Source of the DNA: Magnetococcus sp. PR-3
Lineage (GTDB): Bacteria > Pseudomonadota > Magnetococcia > Magnetococcales > Magnetococcaceae
Assembly: GCF_036689865.1 (NCBI RefSeq)
Contig: NZ_JBAHUQ010000009.1
Location: forward strand, 62,001 to 126,000
Reading direction: 5' to 3'
Length of the DNA: 64,000 nt
This document shows, in pieces, positions 38,217 to 47,036 of the stretch (within the stretch, counting starts at the first letter, position 1; every line of letters starts with the position of its first letter). Below the pieces are notes generated by a model. That model saw only the letters and a program-made list of their open reading frames with translations. It was not told the DNA's origin and searched no databases. A program made the translations under genes and the position numbers.

Positions 38217-39536
38217 CTATCGATGTCGCCTGGACCACCAGACCCACAGCCCAATACCAAAAAAGATGAAAGGTAGTAGAATCACAAACAGCACAAATAG
38301 CATCTGGACCTGCCCTTCCTCCATGGTTAAACCGGCATCGACCACCGCCTTGGGGGTGATCGCGCTCATGGCCTCATCTTCCAACAACCAGCGCACCATC
38401 CCCATGGCCAGCGCCTGATTGGCCGGGTAGCGACTATAGCGGTCGGCCACAAAGTCAGAGTCCCGCACCACCACCAGGCGCTTCTTCCCTTCAACAACCG
38501 CAGCGCCCATGACCACCGGCCCGGGCAGATCCGTTTGGGCATCAAAGCGCACCTGCCCCCCTTGGCGTTGCACCTGCCGGTCCCGCTCCAACCACCCCTG
38601 TTCGGCCCCCGCCAGTAGCTTTTCGCGATGCCATGGCCCAGCCGTACGCTGTAAGGTCAACCCCCCGGCCGTGACCAGAAAAGGGACCTGATCCACCCCT
38701 TTAAAAATGGCGTGGGACTTGGGAAACTGCGTAATCATAGGCGTGGTGGGGTTGGAACCCAACAACTGCGCCCCCCTATCAATCACCAAACCTGGCTGTA
38801 GCTGAATACCATAGGGTGTTAACAAGGAGGCCAGCCCCCCATCACTGGGTGGGTCCAACAACAACAACAGCTTACCACCCGCCGCAAACCACTGTTGCAA
38901 ACGCTGCTTCTCGGGTTCAAACAGCGCCGATTGCGGACCTGCCACCACCACCAACTCTACCTGATCCGCTATCTGCTTGCGTTGCGCTAAGGGTAAAGAC
39001 ACCACCCCATAGCCCTCATTTTTAAGCTGGGCCACCCACTGACGGTAGGCCATACGCCCCGCCCCCGTCAGCTCATGCTCCCCATGCCCTGTCAGAAAGG
39101 CAATCTGCTGTCGTGTCTGCTTGGCCAAACGGAGCATGGCGTTGGTTATGCCTGCTTCATCCAGTGTATTGACCTTCTCCCACCGCTGATCACGACGCAG
39201 CACCAACACCCCGATCTCACGGACATTATAGCGTTTGGCGATGTCCGGGTTAAGGTCCGGGTCGATCACCCGTAGTTTAAAGGCGGGGTTATGCAGCTGG
39301 TACCGTTCTAAGCGACGACGTAGGACACCATCGGGATCTCCGCCCTCTTCAACAAAAAGCAGGCCCTCCACATCGGCACCCAACGCGTTGACCGCCTGCA
39401 CCGACTGCGCACTCAGGGTATGTCGCCGGTTTTTGGTCCAGTCCCACTGGCGGTCGTGCTGATAAGCCCCCAGCAACACCAGCACCAACAGTACACTACT
39501 AAGCAGCAGCGCGGTCAGATAGCGTAATCTCATCAT
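38217..39536 (-). CDS. GldG-like ABC transporter auxiliary protein
   Basis: A 439-residue protein with an N-terminal membrane helix (LTALLLSSVLLVLVLLGAY), the characteristic TKNRRHTLSAQSVQAVNAL segment after it, a large GldG/DUF4350-type domain (FLTGHGEHEL, AAGGKLLLLLDPPSDGGL) and a second helix near the C-terminus (MLFVLFVILLPFIFFGIGLWVWW). The ATG at 39536 overlaps the permease stop by four bases (ATGA), which decides the start; a frame extending to 39737 lies inside the permease gene. It is thought to form, with the ATPase and permease, a complex of unclear cargo related to the gliding-motility GldAFG set. Confidence 0.85.
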   Translation of the reverse strand: MMRLRYLTALLLSSVLLVLVLLGAYQHDRQWDWTKNRRHTLSAQSVQAVNALGADVEGLLFVEEGGDPDGVLRRRLERYQLHNPAFKLRVIDPDLNPDIAKRYNVREIGVLVLRRDQRWEKVNTLDEAGITNAMLRLAKQTRQQIAFLTGHGEHELTGAGRMAYRQWVAQLKNEGYGVVSLPLAQRKQIADQVELVVVAGPQSALFEPEKQRLQQWFAAGGKLLLLLDPPSDGGLASLLTPYGIQLQPGLVIDRGAQLLGSNPTTPMITQFPKSHAIFKGVDQVPFLVTAGGLTLQRTAGPWHREKLLAGAEQGWLERDRQVQRQGGQVRFDAQTDLPGPVVMGAAVVEGKKRLVVVRDSDFVADRYSRYPANQALAMGMVRWLLEDEAMSAITPKAVVDAGLTMEEGQVQMLFVLFVILLPFIFFGIGLWVWWSRRHR

Positions 39537-40303
39537 CCCCCCCCCACCACACGCTGTAGGTGCAGGCGTAACGTCGCCAAAAACAGGGAAAAACCACTTA
39601 ACCCCAACAGATAGACCAGATCCCACAAACGCAAGCTGCCATCCAAACAGTTCTGAAAACTGTTCATCAACGACACCCGCATCAGTAGCTGCTGCCACAC
39701 CGCCCCACCAGAACCGGCCAGCCAGCCAATAATCCACAACAACAGCAACAGAGCAAACGCAAACAGACCAGCCATGACAGGGTTCTCAGCATGGGCAGAG
39801 GTGGCCACACCTACGGCACAAAACACCCCCACCAGCAACCACAAGCCCACCATGCCGGTCATCACCTGCCCCCAATCCAACACCCCAAAAGGGGTTAGGG
39901 AGAGGGGCATGAGCAAAAAAAGCGCAAGCAACAGCACCAGAAACAACCAAAGCCCAAAAAACTTACCCAAGACAATGGTACCGGGGGTCAGGGGCGAAGC
40001 CATGAGTGCGGGCCAGCTCCCGGCGCGCTTTTCTCCAGCAATACTCCCCATGGTCAACATGGGGGTCAGCAGCAGCAGTAAAATGGCCAAATTACCCAGC
40101 AAAGGCAGCATGGTAAAATCGGTCAACGGCAGTTGATCCACCCCATAGCGCGTATACTGGCTAAGCGCTTGACGGTAGTTGACCACAGCCCCAACAAACA
40201 TGTACCCCCCCAACCCCAACAGAACAGCGATGACACTCCACGCCAGTGGGGAGAGAAACAGGCTGCGCAAGCTGTGGTGGGTAATCACCCATAGCCCTTT
40301 CAT
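39533..40303 (-). CDS. ABC-2 type permease (GldF-like)
   Basis: A 256-residue membrane protein with six hydrophobic helices, typical of ABC-2 permeases paired with Gld-like auxiliary proteins. The cytoplasmic loop IAGEKRAGSWPALMASPLTP is the recognisable coupling-region motif of GldF/NosY-like permeases. The ATG at 40303 overlaps the ATPase gene stop by four bases (ATGA) and begins just before the first helix. A longer frame to 40378 overlaps the ATPase gene and is unlikely. Confidence 0.88.
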   Translation of the reverse strand: MKGLWVITHHSLRSLFLSPLAWSVIAVLLGLGGYMFVGAVVNYRQALSQYTRYGVDQLPLTDFTMLPLLGNLAILLLLLTPMLTMGSIAGEKRAGSWPALMASPLTPGTIVLGKFFGLWLFLVLLLALFLLMPLSLTPFGVLDWGQVMTGMVGLWLLVGVFCAVGVATSAHAENPVMAGLFAFALLLLLWIIGWLAGSGGAVWQQLLMRVSLMNSFQNCLDGSLRLWDLVYLLGLSGFSLFLATLRLHLQRVVGGG

Positions 40304-41226
40304 GCTTCTGCCTCCACCAACTGGGTAAAGAGTGACTCTAAGGGCAGCTGCTGGGGCTGCAAACAACGCAGATCCCACTGCTGTGCTACCGCGGCGGCCA
40401 CCACAGCCTGGGTGGGGTCATCCTGAGCATCCGGGGTGATTAACCACCCCTCCTGCTGGGCCTGCACCTGGGCCACCCCCTGTAGGGCTTGTAGCTTCTG
40501 CGCCCCAGGATCACAGCCAAACTGAACATAGAACGCTCTAGGACCAGCCAGCCGTTGATCCAGATCCTTCATAGAAGTATTTAACCGTACCTGCCCCTGA
40601 TGAATCAGCACCACCCGATCACAGGTCATACGAACCTCAGAGAGAATATGGGTGGAGAGCAGCACCGCACACTGTTGACCCAGTTGCCGGATCAGCGCCC
40701 GGATCTCTTGAATTTGGATCGGGTCCAGCCCGACCGTGGGTTCATCTAAAACCACTACATTCGGCTGATGCACCAGCGCCTGAGCAAGACCAGCCCGCTG
40801 TTGATAGCCCTTGGATAAATGACCCAACAGACGTCCAGACACCGCTCCCAGCCCACACAGTGACAACACCTCGGCCACCCGTGTTTGCCGTTGCCCCGTC
40901 GCCACCCCCCGTAGCTGGGCCAGATAGTGCAGATAGTCTGAAACCGTCATCTCTTTATAAAGGGGGGGCTGTTCCGGTAAAAACCCCAAATGAACTTTAG
41001 CCCGCTCCGGTTGTTGAACCATATTGATGCCTGCCACCTGCACCGACCCTGCACAGGGGGCCAAAACCCCTGCCAAAATCGACATGGTGGTGCTTTTTCC
41101 GGCACCATTGGGGCCCAGAAAGCCCACCACTTCACCACAACCAACCTGCAGGTTGATCTGGTGCAGCACTTGCCGCTTTCCGTAGTACTTATCTACACCA
41201 TGCAGTTGGATTAAAGGGGATGTCAC
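40300..41226 (-). CDS. ABC transporter ATP-binding protein (GldA-like)
   Basis: A 308-residue ATPase: Walker A GPNGAGKST, Q-loop FLPEQPPLY, signature LSKGYQQRAG, Walker B VVLDEPTVGLDP and the H-loop LLSTHILSE. A C-terminal extension follows as in drug/multi-copper-type exporters (NosF, GldA). The start is probably the GTG at 41226, with GAGG seven bases before it; a second GTG lies six bases upstream. It heads a four-gene unit (ATPase, permease, GldG-like, DUF4340-like) whose genes overlap or nearly touch. Confidence 0.93.
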   Translation of the reverse strand: MTSPLIQLHGVDKYYGKRQVLHQINLQVGCGEVVGFLGPNGAGKSTTMSILAGVLAPCAGSVQVAGINMVQQPERAKVHLGFLPEQPPLYKEMTVSDYLHYLAQLRGVATGQRQTRVAEVLSLCGLGAVSGRLLGHLSKGYQQRAGLAQALVHQPNVVVLDEPTVGLDPIQIQEIRALIRQLGQQCAVLLSTHILSEVRMTCDRVVLIHQGQVRLNTSMKDLDQRLAGPRAFYVQFGCDPGAQKLQALQGVAQVQAQQEGWLITPDAQDDPTQAVVAAAVAQQWDLRCLQPQQLPLESLFTQLVEAEA

Positions 41227-41420
41227 AAGCACGCCTCGATCTTTACCACATCATTACTGGCCAGACTGTTCACTTGCGCGTCATGCTGCTCTTTTTTTAT
41301 GCACTCTGCGATTATTTTTTAATCGCTCGAACATCCAAGCACATGCGCTTATTCTTAACAGCCCTGCATAAAACCACCTATCTCTTTGTATTCTTTCGAT
41401 GCTGCTTTCGTAAAACAGCA

Positions 41421-41436
41421 TGGCACAGCGATTGCT
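41421..41436 (+). promoter_or_regulatory. Sigma-54 (-24/-12) promoter upstream of glnA
   Basis: TGGCACAGCGATTGCT is a perfect match to TGGCACRN4TTGCW. Transcription would start near 41447, leaving a leader of about 380 nt before glnA, unusually long. Confidence 0.85.
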
Positions 41437-41446
41437 CAATGGCTCT

Positions 41447-41827
41447 ACGAAAAGCGATGCCATATTGGGCAGCTTTTCCAAACGGCCCCCATCACTGGGG
41501 CAAATAGGGAAAGTTACCCCAGCAAACCGTGCAACAGATGAAAAAATGATCCTTTTTTTTCACCCTCACGCACGGTTATGTATGACATCGCCGGAAAAAT
41601 TGATTAATCTATGTGCTGTTTTGCGTGACCCACCCTTTTTACAAGGGTTGCAGCCCCTGCCAGATGCATCTGTATACGTCTGTTGCCAGGGATTGTGTCA
41701 CGTCAAGCCTCTGGGGAAAAGTCTCCATGAGGTCCAAATGTATGTATGTTAAAGAGGCTGCACCAACCGTTGTTGATGTAGCATTCTAGACGGATGACTC
41801 CTTTCACGAAATGAGGAAGACCGAAGC
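41447..41827 (+). other. Long structured leader of glnA
   Basis: No credible gene lies between the sigma-54 promoter and glnA. Positions 41621-41706 can fold: TTGCGTGAC pairs with GTCACGTCAA (one bulge), enclosing an AGGG/CCCT stem and a second stem from CCCTGCCAGA to TCTGTTGCCAGGG. A second, closer promoter for glnA may also exist. It matches no riboswitch I can name. Confidence 0.45.
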
Positions 41828-43249
41828 ATGGCTAATAAGGAAGCGGTAAATAAAGTTCTGGGCATGATCGACGCCAACAATGTGCGCTTTGTTGATTTTC
41901 GATTCACCGATTTTAAAGGCAAGTGGCAACACATCACTGCCCCCGCTCGTATGTTGACCGAAGAGGTATTCGAGTCCGGTCTCGGTTTCGACGGTTCCTC
42001 CATTGAGGGCTGGTGCGAAATTAACAACTCCGACATGGCTTATGTTCCCGATCCTGAATCAGCCGTGATGGACCCCTTCTCTGAAGATGCAACTCTGATC
42101 CTCAGCTGCAACATCATCGACCCCTTCACCGGTGAAGATTACAGCCGTGATCCCCGCTCTGTTGCCAAGCGTGCTGAAGCTTACCTGAGCTACACCGGCG
42201 TTGCCGACACCGCTTATGTTGGCCCTGAAGCTGAGTTCTTCGTGTTCGATTCCGCCCGTTTCGGTACCGACATGAACCACGTCTTCTATCATGTTGACTC
42301 TGAAGAAGGTGCATGGAACTCCGGTAAAGATTTTGAAGATGGTAACTACGGCCATCGTCCTGGAATCAAAGGCGGCTACTTCCCCGTACCTCCTGTAGAC
42401 TCTCTGCAAGAGATGCGTAACGAGATGTCCAACCTGATGGAAGAGATGGGTCTGGTCATTGAGTTCCACCACCACGAAGTGGCAACCGCCGGTCAGTGCG
42501 AAATCGACATGCGCTTCGGCACCTTGTTGCATCAAGCTGACAACATTCAGAAGTACAAGTATGTTGTTCACAACGTTGCCCACCAGTATGGCAAAACCGC
42601 AACCTTCATGCCTAAGCCTTTGGCTGGCGACAACGGTTCCGGCATGCACGTACACGTTTCCTTGTGGAAAGATGGCAAGCCTCTGTTCGCCGGCAACCAG
42701 TATGCCGACCTCTCCGAGATGGCTCTGCACTTCATCGGTGGTATCAAGAAGCACGCGAAAGCACTGAACGCTTTCACCAACGCTTCTACCAACTCCTACA
42801 AGCGTCTGATCCCCGGATTTGAAGCACCTGTACTGCTGGCTCACTCCAGCCGTAACCGTTCAGCTTCCATCCGTATTCCGGCTTCCAACAGCCCCAACGG
42901 CAAGCGTTGTGAAGTTCGCTTCCCTGATCCTTCTGCTAACCCTTACCTGGCTTTTGCAGCTCTGGTTATGGCTGGCATGGACGGTGTGGAGAACAAGATC
43001 GATCCAGGTCCTTCCATGGATAAGAACCTCTATGACCTGCCCCCCGAGGAGCTGAAAGACATTCCTCAGGTTTGTGGTTCCCTGCGTGAAGCACTGGAAG
43101 AGCTGGCCAAGGATCGTGAGTTCCTGACCAAGGGCGACGTGTTCTCCGACGACCTGATCGATGCTTACATCGACATGAAGATGGAAGAGGTTTATGCCAT
43201 GGAGCATTGCCCCCACCCCATCGAGTTCGAAAACTACTACAGCGTTTAA
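41828..43249 (+). CDS. glnA: Glutamine synthetase type I
   Basis: A 473-residue GSI enzyme. Recognisable motifs are [10 protein letters not shown] near residue 54, the catalytic EAEFFVFD and CEIDMRFG segments, the [18 protein letters not shown]/metal region, NRSASIRIP and the adenylylation loop [11 protein letters not shown] with Tyr402. It makes glutamine from glutamate, ammonia and ATP. The Tyr site suggests control by GlnE adenylylation (alpha/beta form). A GAGGAAGA ribosome site precedes the ATG. With glnK-amtB it forms the expected NtrC/sigma-54 regulon, though 6.6 kb of unrelated genes separate them. Confidence 0.97.
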   Translation: MANKEAVNKVLGMIDANNVRFVDFRFTDFKGKWQHITAPARMLTEEVFESGLGFDGSSIEGWCEINNSDMAYVPDPESAVMDPFSEDATLILSCNIIDPFTGEDYSRDPRSVAKRAEAYLSYTGVADTAYVGPEAEFFVFDSARFGTDMNHVFYHVDSEEGAWNSGKDFEDGNYGHRPGIKGGYFPVPPVDSLQEMRNEMSNLMEEMGLVIEFHHHEVATAGQCEIDMRFGTLLHQADNIQKYKYVVHNVAHQYGKTATFMPKPLAGDNGSGMHVHVSLWKDGKPLFAGNQYADLSEMALHFIGGIKKHAKALNAFTNASTNSYKRLIPGFEAPVLLAHSSRNRSASIRIPASNSPNGKRCEVRFPDPSANPYLAFAALVMAGMDGVENKIDPGPSMDKNLYDLPPEELKDIPQVCGSLREALEELAKDREFLTKGDVFSDDLIDAYIDMKMEEVYAMEHCPHPIEFENYYSV

Positions 43250-43263
43250 GCTGCAGTATGGTA

Positions 43264-43324
43264 AAGGGGCCTGCCGCTGCAGGCCCCCTTCAAAACGCCG
43301 GTCTTTTAGACCGGCGTTTTTTTT
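43264..43324 (+). terminator. Double hairpin terminator after glnA
   Basis: The first stem is GGGGCCTG / CAGGCCCC at 43266-43287. The second is the canonical terminator, AAAACGCCGGTCT / AGACCGGCGTTTT, ending in a T-run at 43292-43324. Confidence 0.93.
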
Positions 43325-43337
43325 GGAGGTCACCCTC

Positions 43338-43997
43338 ATGCCTTGGCAACCCGTTTGTCTCTTGATCTGGCTTATCTATAGTTTGCTGCCTGGACAGCTG
43401 CATGCCAAGCCTCTAAACAGCGCCGTGTGTGTGGGTATTGAACCACCGATTATTGAGATTATTCCTGTGCCGGTGAAAGCGGTACAAGCCCAACGTCTAT
43501 CCCGTGAACAGATCGCCAAACGCGCAGGTCGTAAGCACCTGCGGGGTTATACCCACACTCAGTTTTTCTACGCCCCCCGCTATCTCTATGGTATGGCGAC
43601 CCAGCCGGATCAACAGATCTGTCTGTATGTGGCAAAACTGGCTCTAACCATTGGCTATCATAAAACAGAGATATTGGTGGAAGACCGTTATCCCCCAAAC
43701 AGCTGTAACAGTTTGGTGGTCAAAGCCCATGAACATCAACATGTTGATATCTATAACCGGGCACTGTCACAAGCTTTGACGGGGTTAAAGCTTGCGCTAA
43801 CCGAGCGTTTGGGGCAACTGATTATTCGTGCGCCTAAAGCCACCCTTCACACGCAGCAAAAACAGATTGAAAAACTCATAAAACAATATGTTAACCAAGC
43901 ATCTATGGGTATTATCCATGAAGCACGGCGACTCAACGGGCAGATTGATACCCTGAAAAGTTTTCAGAAGCTCCATCAACAGTGTGAAAACTGGTAA
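43338..43997 (+). CDS. Secreted HExxH protein, putative metallopeptidase (paralogue 1)
   Basis: A 219-residue protein with a signal peptide (hydrophobic to about residue 22, cleaved near LHA). The mature part has His131-Glu132-His-Gln-His135 in a KAHEHQHVDIYN helix, the classic zinc-protease HExxH pattern. Conserved Cys residues near the N-terminus, in QQICLYV, in NSC and in the C-terminal QQCENW tail may form disulfides. The C-terminal third is helical. It shares this layout with the next gene, so the two are paralogues. I do not recognise a named family; some DUF922-like secreted proteins have a similar motif. A strong ribosome site (TTGGAGGT) precedes the ATG. Confidence 0.7.
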   Translation: MPWQPVCLLIWLIYSLLPGQLHAKPLNSAVCVGIEPPIIEIIPVPVKAVQAQRLSREQIAKRAGRKHLRGYTHTQFFYAPRYLYGMATQPDQQICLYVAKLALTIGYHKTEILVEDRYPPNSCNSLVVKAHEHQHVDIYNRALSQALTGLKLALTERLGQLIIRAPKATLHTQQKQIEKLIKQYVNQASMGIIHEARRLNGQIDTLKSFQKLHQQCENW

Positions 43998-44032
43998 GCT
44001 TGTGTGCACCCTTTAAACAGACAGGGGTACAC

Positions 44033-44060
44033 AAGGGTGCTGTCCACCACCCTTTTTTTT
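44033..44060 (+). terminator. Terminator between the two HExxH genes
   Basis: A 7-bp stem AAGGGTG / CACCCTT with a 8-nt loop and a T-run. The paralogues therefore probably have separate transcripts. Confidence 0.8.
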
Positions 44061-44088
44061 ATCAAGCAATAACGGTTTAAGGATCATT

Positions 44089-44733
44089 ATGTACGGGTTA
44101 CGTTTGGCGCTTATGATACTGCTTGTGCTGTTTTTGTGGGTACCCTATGCCCAAGCAGCTTCCTGTGCCAAGCCACCACGCCCCACAGTATTGGTCAACG
44201 CCTCTAAGGCTAAACCACTTAATATTAAGCGTATTACCCGCTCTTCACTTATCCGCAAAGCAGGCATGCCCTATGTACGGGGCCTGACAACGGTGAAAAA
44301 ATTTAACCGTTACCAGTTTAAGTTTGGCTTACAGAACCAGCGTAACGGGACACTCTGTCTCTACGTGACCAACCTGACCATGGCGGTGGGTTATAAGGAT
44401 ACTCAAGTCTATATGGACAACAGTTATCCACCAGGTAGCTGCGAGTTCCGGGTTATTAAAGCCCATGAATTAAAACATGTACGGATTTATAACGACTCGC
44501 TACTTAAAGAGCTGGGGCAGCTGAAACGGAGTATTCAACACACCCTCTCCAGCTTGACCCAACGGACCAACCGCCAGAACCTAAAGCGCAGCCAGGTGCG
44601 TATGGAGCGTAAAGTTAAACGCTTGGTACAGAGCTCTTTTAAACGTTTGCAAAGAAAAGCCAAACTGGCCAATAACCGTATTGATACCCGCAGCGCCTAC
44701 CAACGGGAACAGCGCAAGTGCCGTAACTGGTAA
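44089..44733 (+). CDS. Secreted HExxH protein, putative metallopeptidase (paralogue 2)
   Basis: A 214-residue protein with a signal peptide (LRLALMILLVLFLWVPYAQA). It parallels the preceding gene: NGTLCLYVTNLTMAVGYKDTQVY, SYPPGSCEFRVIKAHELKHVRIYN with His126-Glu127-x-x-His130, a basic helical region and a C-terminal CRNW. The zinc motif, Cys positions and C-x-N-W ending are all shared with paralogue 1, while identity elsewhere is modest. The C-terminal half is much more basic (KRSQVRMERKVKRLVQSS), suggesting it faces an acidic partner such as nucleic acid or a surface polymer. Function unproven. Confidence 0.7.
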   Translation: MYGLRLALMILLVLFLWVPYAQAASCAKPPRPTVLVNASKAKPLNIKRITRSSLIRKAGMPYVRGLTTVKKFNRYQFKFGLQNQRNGTLCLYVTNLTMAVGYKDTQVYMDNSYPPGSCEFRVIKAHELKHVRIYNDSLLKELGQLKRSIQHTLSSLTQRTNRQNLKRSQVRMERKVKRLVQSSFKRLQRKAKLANNRIDTRSAYQREQRKCRNW

Positions 44734-44886
44734 CCCCCTACGTATATTCCATCAAGTCCCCTCCCCCTTTAACCGATGAATAGGCTAAAGGGAAAACCAG
44801 CCTATGCTAAAGAGGACCGCCCTGCCTACAGCAGGAGAAGAGTTCCCACGGTTTAGGCATTAACGGATAAGGGAAAAGGGGTTAAG

Positions 44887-45492
44887 GTGGAACATACCCA
44901 AGCCTATGATGATCTCATTGACCAGGCCCAACACGGGCTGGAAGATCTTGAGCATATAAACACAGCACCACGCACAACCTGTTCACTGGATGATGCCCCA
45001 CCGGAAAACTGGGTGGGTATGGCCGACTATGTGCTCAAGGGCAAGCGCCCCCCCGCCAAACGCGCCAAGCCCTCGCTACCCGATGAGCCGGCCCCAGATC
45101 GCTGGGTGGATATGCACACCTTTGCACTGGATGGCGTGCGCGCCCCTGAAAAGAGTGTGGATGAGCGAGACTTTTTGCCCGAATGTCTGCGCAACCCCCC
45201 ACCCCCACCCGAGCCCCCACCGGAACAGTCCATTACGGTTTTTGATGCCCTTGCCCAGGTCTATCAAGTCACCCGCATGGAAGAAAGTGTGGTGTTCCGC
45301 ACCCTGAACCAGCTCTCCAACAGTTGTCAGGAAGAGCTGGAGCAAGGTCAGCGTGATGAATCATCCGCCTCTCAGTGCCAAGCGGATCTTAAAGCTGTCT
45401 CTACCCGCTATGCAGGCAAGGTTGAGGAGATCTGTGATTGGTATATGGAAACCTACTTCCGGGATATTCGTAACCCCGGCGAGATCGGTTGA
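44887..45492 (+). CDS. Proline-rich protein with an internal repeat, unknown function
   Basis: A 201-residue soluble protein starting at a GTG with AAGGGG 9-12 bases upstream. Residues 37-60 (APPENWVGMADYVLKGKRPP) and 68-90 (APDRWVDMHTFALDGVRAP) are an imperfect repeat, followed by a proline-rich linker (NPPPPPEPPPE) and a helical C-terminal half. I know no such family. It is followed 14 bp later by a WbuC-like cupin, so the pair may share a transcript. The repeat suggests a short peptide-binding or tethering module. Confidence 0.6.
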   Translation: MEHTQAYDDLIDQAQHGLEDLEHINTAPRTTCSLDDAPPENWVGMADYVLKGKRPPAKRAKPSLPDEPAPDRWVDMHTFALDGVRAPEKSVDERDFLPECLRNPPPPPEPPPEQSITVFDALAQVYQVTRMEESVVFRTLNQLSNSCQEELEQGQRDESSASQCQADLKAVSTRYAGKVEEICDWYMETYFRDIRNPGEIG

Positions 45493-45506
45493 TCAGGAGC
45501 CTGACC

Positions 45507-45989
45507 ATGAAAGTTCTGGATCAACACACCTTAGAGGATCTCTTTGAACAATCCTCTAAGCGGGATCGTAAGCGGGCCAACCTGAACTGGCACCCGCAAC
45601 TTGAGGATCCGATCCAACGGATGTTCAACGCCCTCCAGCCTGGCACCTATGTTCGCCCCCACCGCCATGATAAAGATCGGTGGGAGAGCTTTGTGCATAT
45701 CTGCGGTCGAACCATTCTGTTAACCTTTGATGATGCTGGGCAGGTACTGCAAAGAACAGAGCTGAGCGAGCGTGAAAACCGCGCGGTAGAGATACCCGGC
45801 GGTCAATGGCATACCCTCCTCTGTTTGTCGGCCAACACCATGGTCATGGAAGTAAAAGCTGGACCCTACCTCCCGACTCAGGATAAAGATTTTGCACCCT
45901 GGGCCCCTAAAGAGGGGGAACCCCAGGTAAGTGACTGTTTAGCCTGGATGACCCACGCCAAACCTGGCGCACGTTTTCAAATTATTTAA
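45507..45989 (+). CDS. WbuC-like cupin-fold metalloprotein
   Basis: A 160-residue single-domain cupin. The segment from NWHPQLEDPIQRMFNALQPGTYVRPHRH to FAPWAPKEG matches the WbuC family throughout; metal-binding positions are in RPHRHDKDRWE and GGQWHTL. WbuC is found in some O-antigen loci, but its chemistry is not established. The ATG at 45507 with TCAGGAG upstream is preferred over the TTG at 45489. No surface-polysaccharide genes are adjacent. Confidence 0.85.
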   Translation: MKVLDQHTLEDLFEQSSKRDRKRANLNWHPQLEDPIQRMFNALQPGTYVRPHRHDKDRWESFVHICGRTILLTFDDAGQVLQRTELSERENRAVEIPGGQWHTLLCLSANTMVMEVKAGPYLPTQDKDFAPWAPKEGEPQVSDCLAWMTHAKPGARFQII

Positions 45990-45993
45990 GCGC

Positions 45994-46019
45994 AAGCCCC
46001 CTATCGGGGGGCTTTTTTT
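45994..46019 (+). terminator. Terminator after the cupin gene
   Basis: Stem AAGCCCCC / GGGGGCTT with a short loop, followed by a T-run. Confidence 0.9.
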
Positions 46020-46115
46020 AGCTGGAGCAGAACAGAATAGGGAACCACATCCCTACAATCAGGCTCCAATATCAGTACATATGCCCATTATTATGCCTTT
46101 AAGGAGCTTAAAATC

Positions 46116-46997
46116 ATGATCCTCATAACTGGAGCCACAGGCTTTGTGGGCCAAGCGCTAATCAAACAACTTATCTCCGACGGCTTGCAAGTTAAGGGAT
46201 TAGCTCGACACCCAGAACAGGGCCAACCTATGGATGGGGTGACCTACCTACCGGCCGATATTGATGAACCCAAAACCCTAGAGCAAGCGATGGATGGGGT
46301 GACCTGTGTCATTCACTTGGTGGGTATTCTCGCTGAAAGCGGCAAACACACCTTTGAACGGGTCCACCACCAAGGCACCCGCCATGTGGTCGATGCCACC
46401 AAAAAAGCAGGCATTAAACGCTATATCCATATGAGTAGCCTAGGCACCCGTAAAGATGCCGTTGCCCAATACCATCAAAGCAAATGGCATGCAGAGAGTT
46501 ATGTCAGGGAGAGCGGGTTGGACTACACCATCTTCCGTCCCTCTGTCATCTTTGGTGCTGAGGATAACTTTGTAAACCAGTTTGCCCGTATGATCCGCTT
46601 CTCTCCAGCCGTGCCCATTTTGGGTAATGGCCAATCTAAAATGCAGCCGATTGCGGTAGAAGATGTGGCCACCTGCTTTGCCACCGCGCTGAGCAACCCC
46701 CAGACCATTGGCCAAACCTATGAACTGGGCGGCCCCGAACAATTGACCTTTGAAAAGATCATGGAGACTATTTTAGAAGCCTTGGATAAAAAACGTTTTA
46801 AACTTCACCTACCCTTTGCGCTACTTAAGCTTGAAGGGAAGATTTTTGAAATGATCTTGCCCAACCCGCCCCTGACCTATGATCAAATGCTCATGGCCCA
46901 AGAGGATAACATCTGCCAAGCGGGTACCGGCATGCCCGAACCTTTTCAGTTCAACCCCCTCCCCTTTGCAGAGGGCATCCGCCGTTATCTACCATAA
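46116..46997 (+). CDS. NAD(P)-binding atypical SDR / NDUFA9-like protein
   Basis: A 293-residue protein with the dinucleotide-binding motif GATGFVGQ at residues 6-13 and an atypical SDR layout close to the complex I NDUFA9 subunit family: CVIHLVGILAE, HMSSLGTRKDA, YHQSKWHAE and the ending RPSVIFG. These proteins bind NAD(P) and often act as redox-neutral scaffolds; the YxxxK catalytic pair is present as YHQSK. A good ribosome site (AAGGAGC) precedes the ATG. It is a single-gene unit with a hairpin after it. Confidence 0.85.
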   Translation: MILITGATGFVGQALIKQLISDGLQVKGLARHPEQGQPMDGVTYLPADIDEPKTLEQAMDGVTCVIHLVGILAESGKHTFERVHHQGTRHVVDATKKAGIKRYIHMSSLGTRKDAVAQYHQSKWHAESYVRESGLDYTIFRPSVIFGAEDNFVNQFARMIRFSPAVPILGNGQSKMQPIAVEDVATCFATALSNPQTIGQTYELGGPEQLTFEKIMETILEALDKKRFKLHLPFALLKLEGKIFEMILPNPPLTYDQMLMAQEDNICQAGTGMPEPFQFNPLPFAEGIRRYLP

Positions 46998-47006
46998 TAT
47001 TCTATC

Positions 47007-47036
47007 ACTTTCAGGGGGCTAAACGCCCCCTGAAGT
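47007..47036 (+). terminator. Hairpin after the SDR gene
   Basis: TTCAGGGGGC-taaac-GCCCCCTGAA lies 10 bp past the stop. No T-run follows, so termination is likely but not certain. Confidence 0.6.

Noticed and set aside
39537-39737. Upstream extension of the GldG-like gene
   Set aside because: It lies wholly inside the permease gene; the ATGA overlap at 39536 gives the natural start before the membrane helix.
41420-41752. 110-codon frame upstream of glnA
   Set aside because: Its start lies inside the sigma-54 promoter and upstream of the predicted transcript start; composition is not protein-like.
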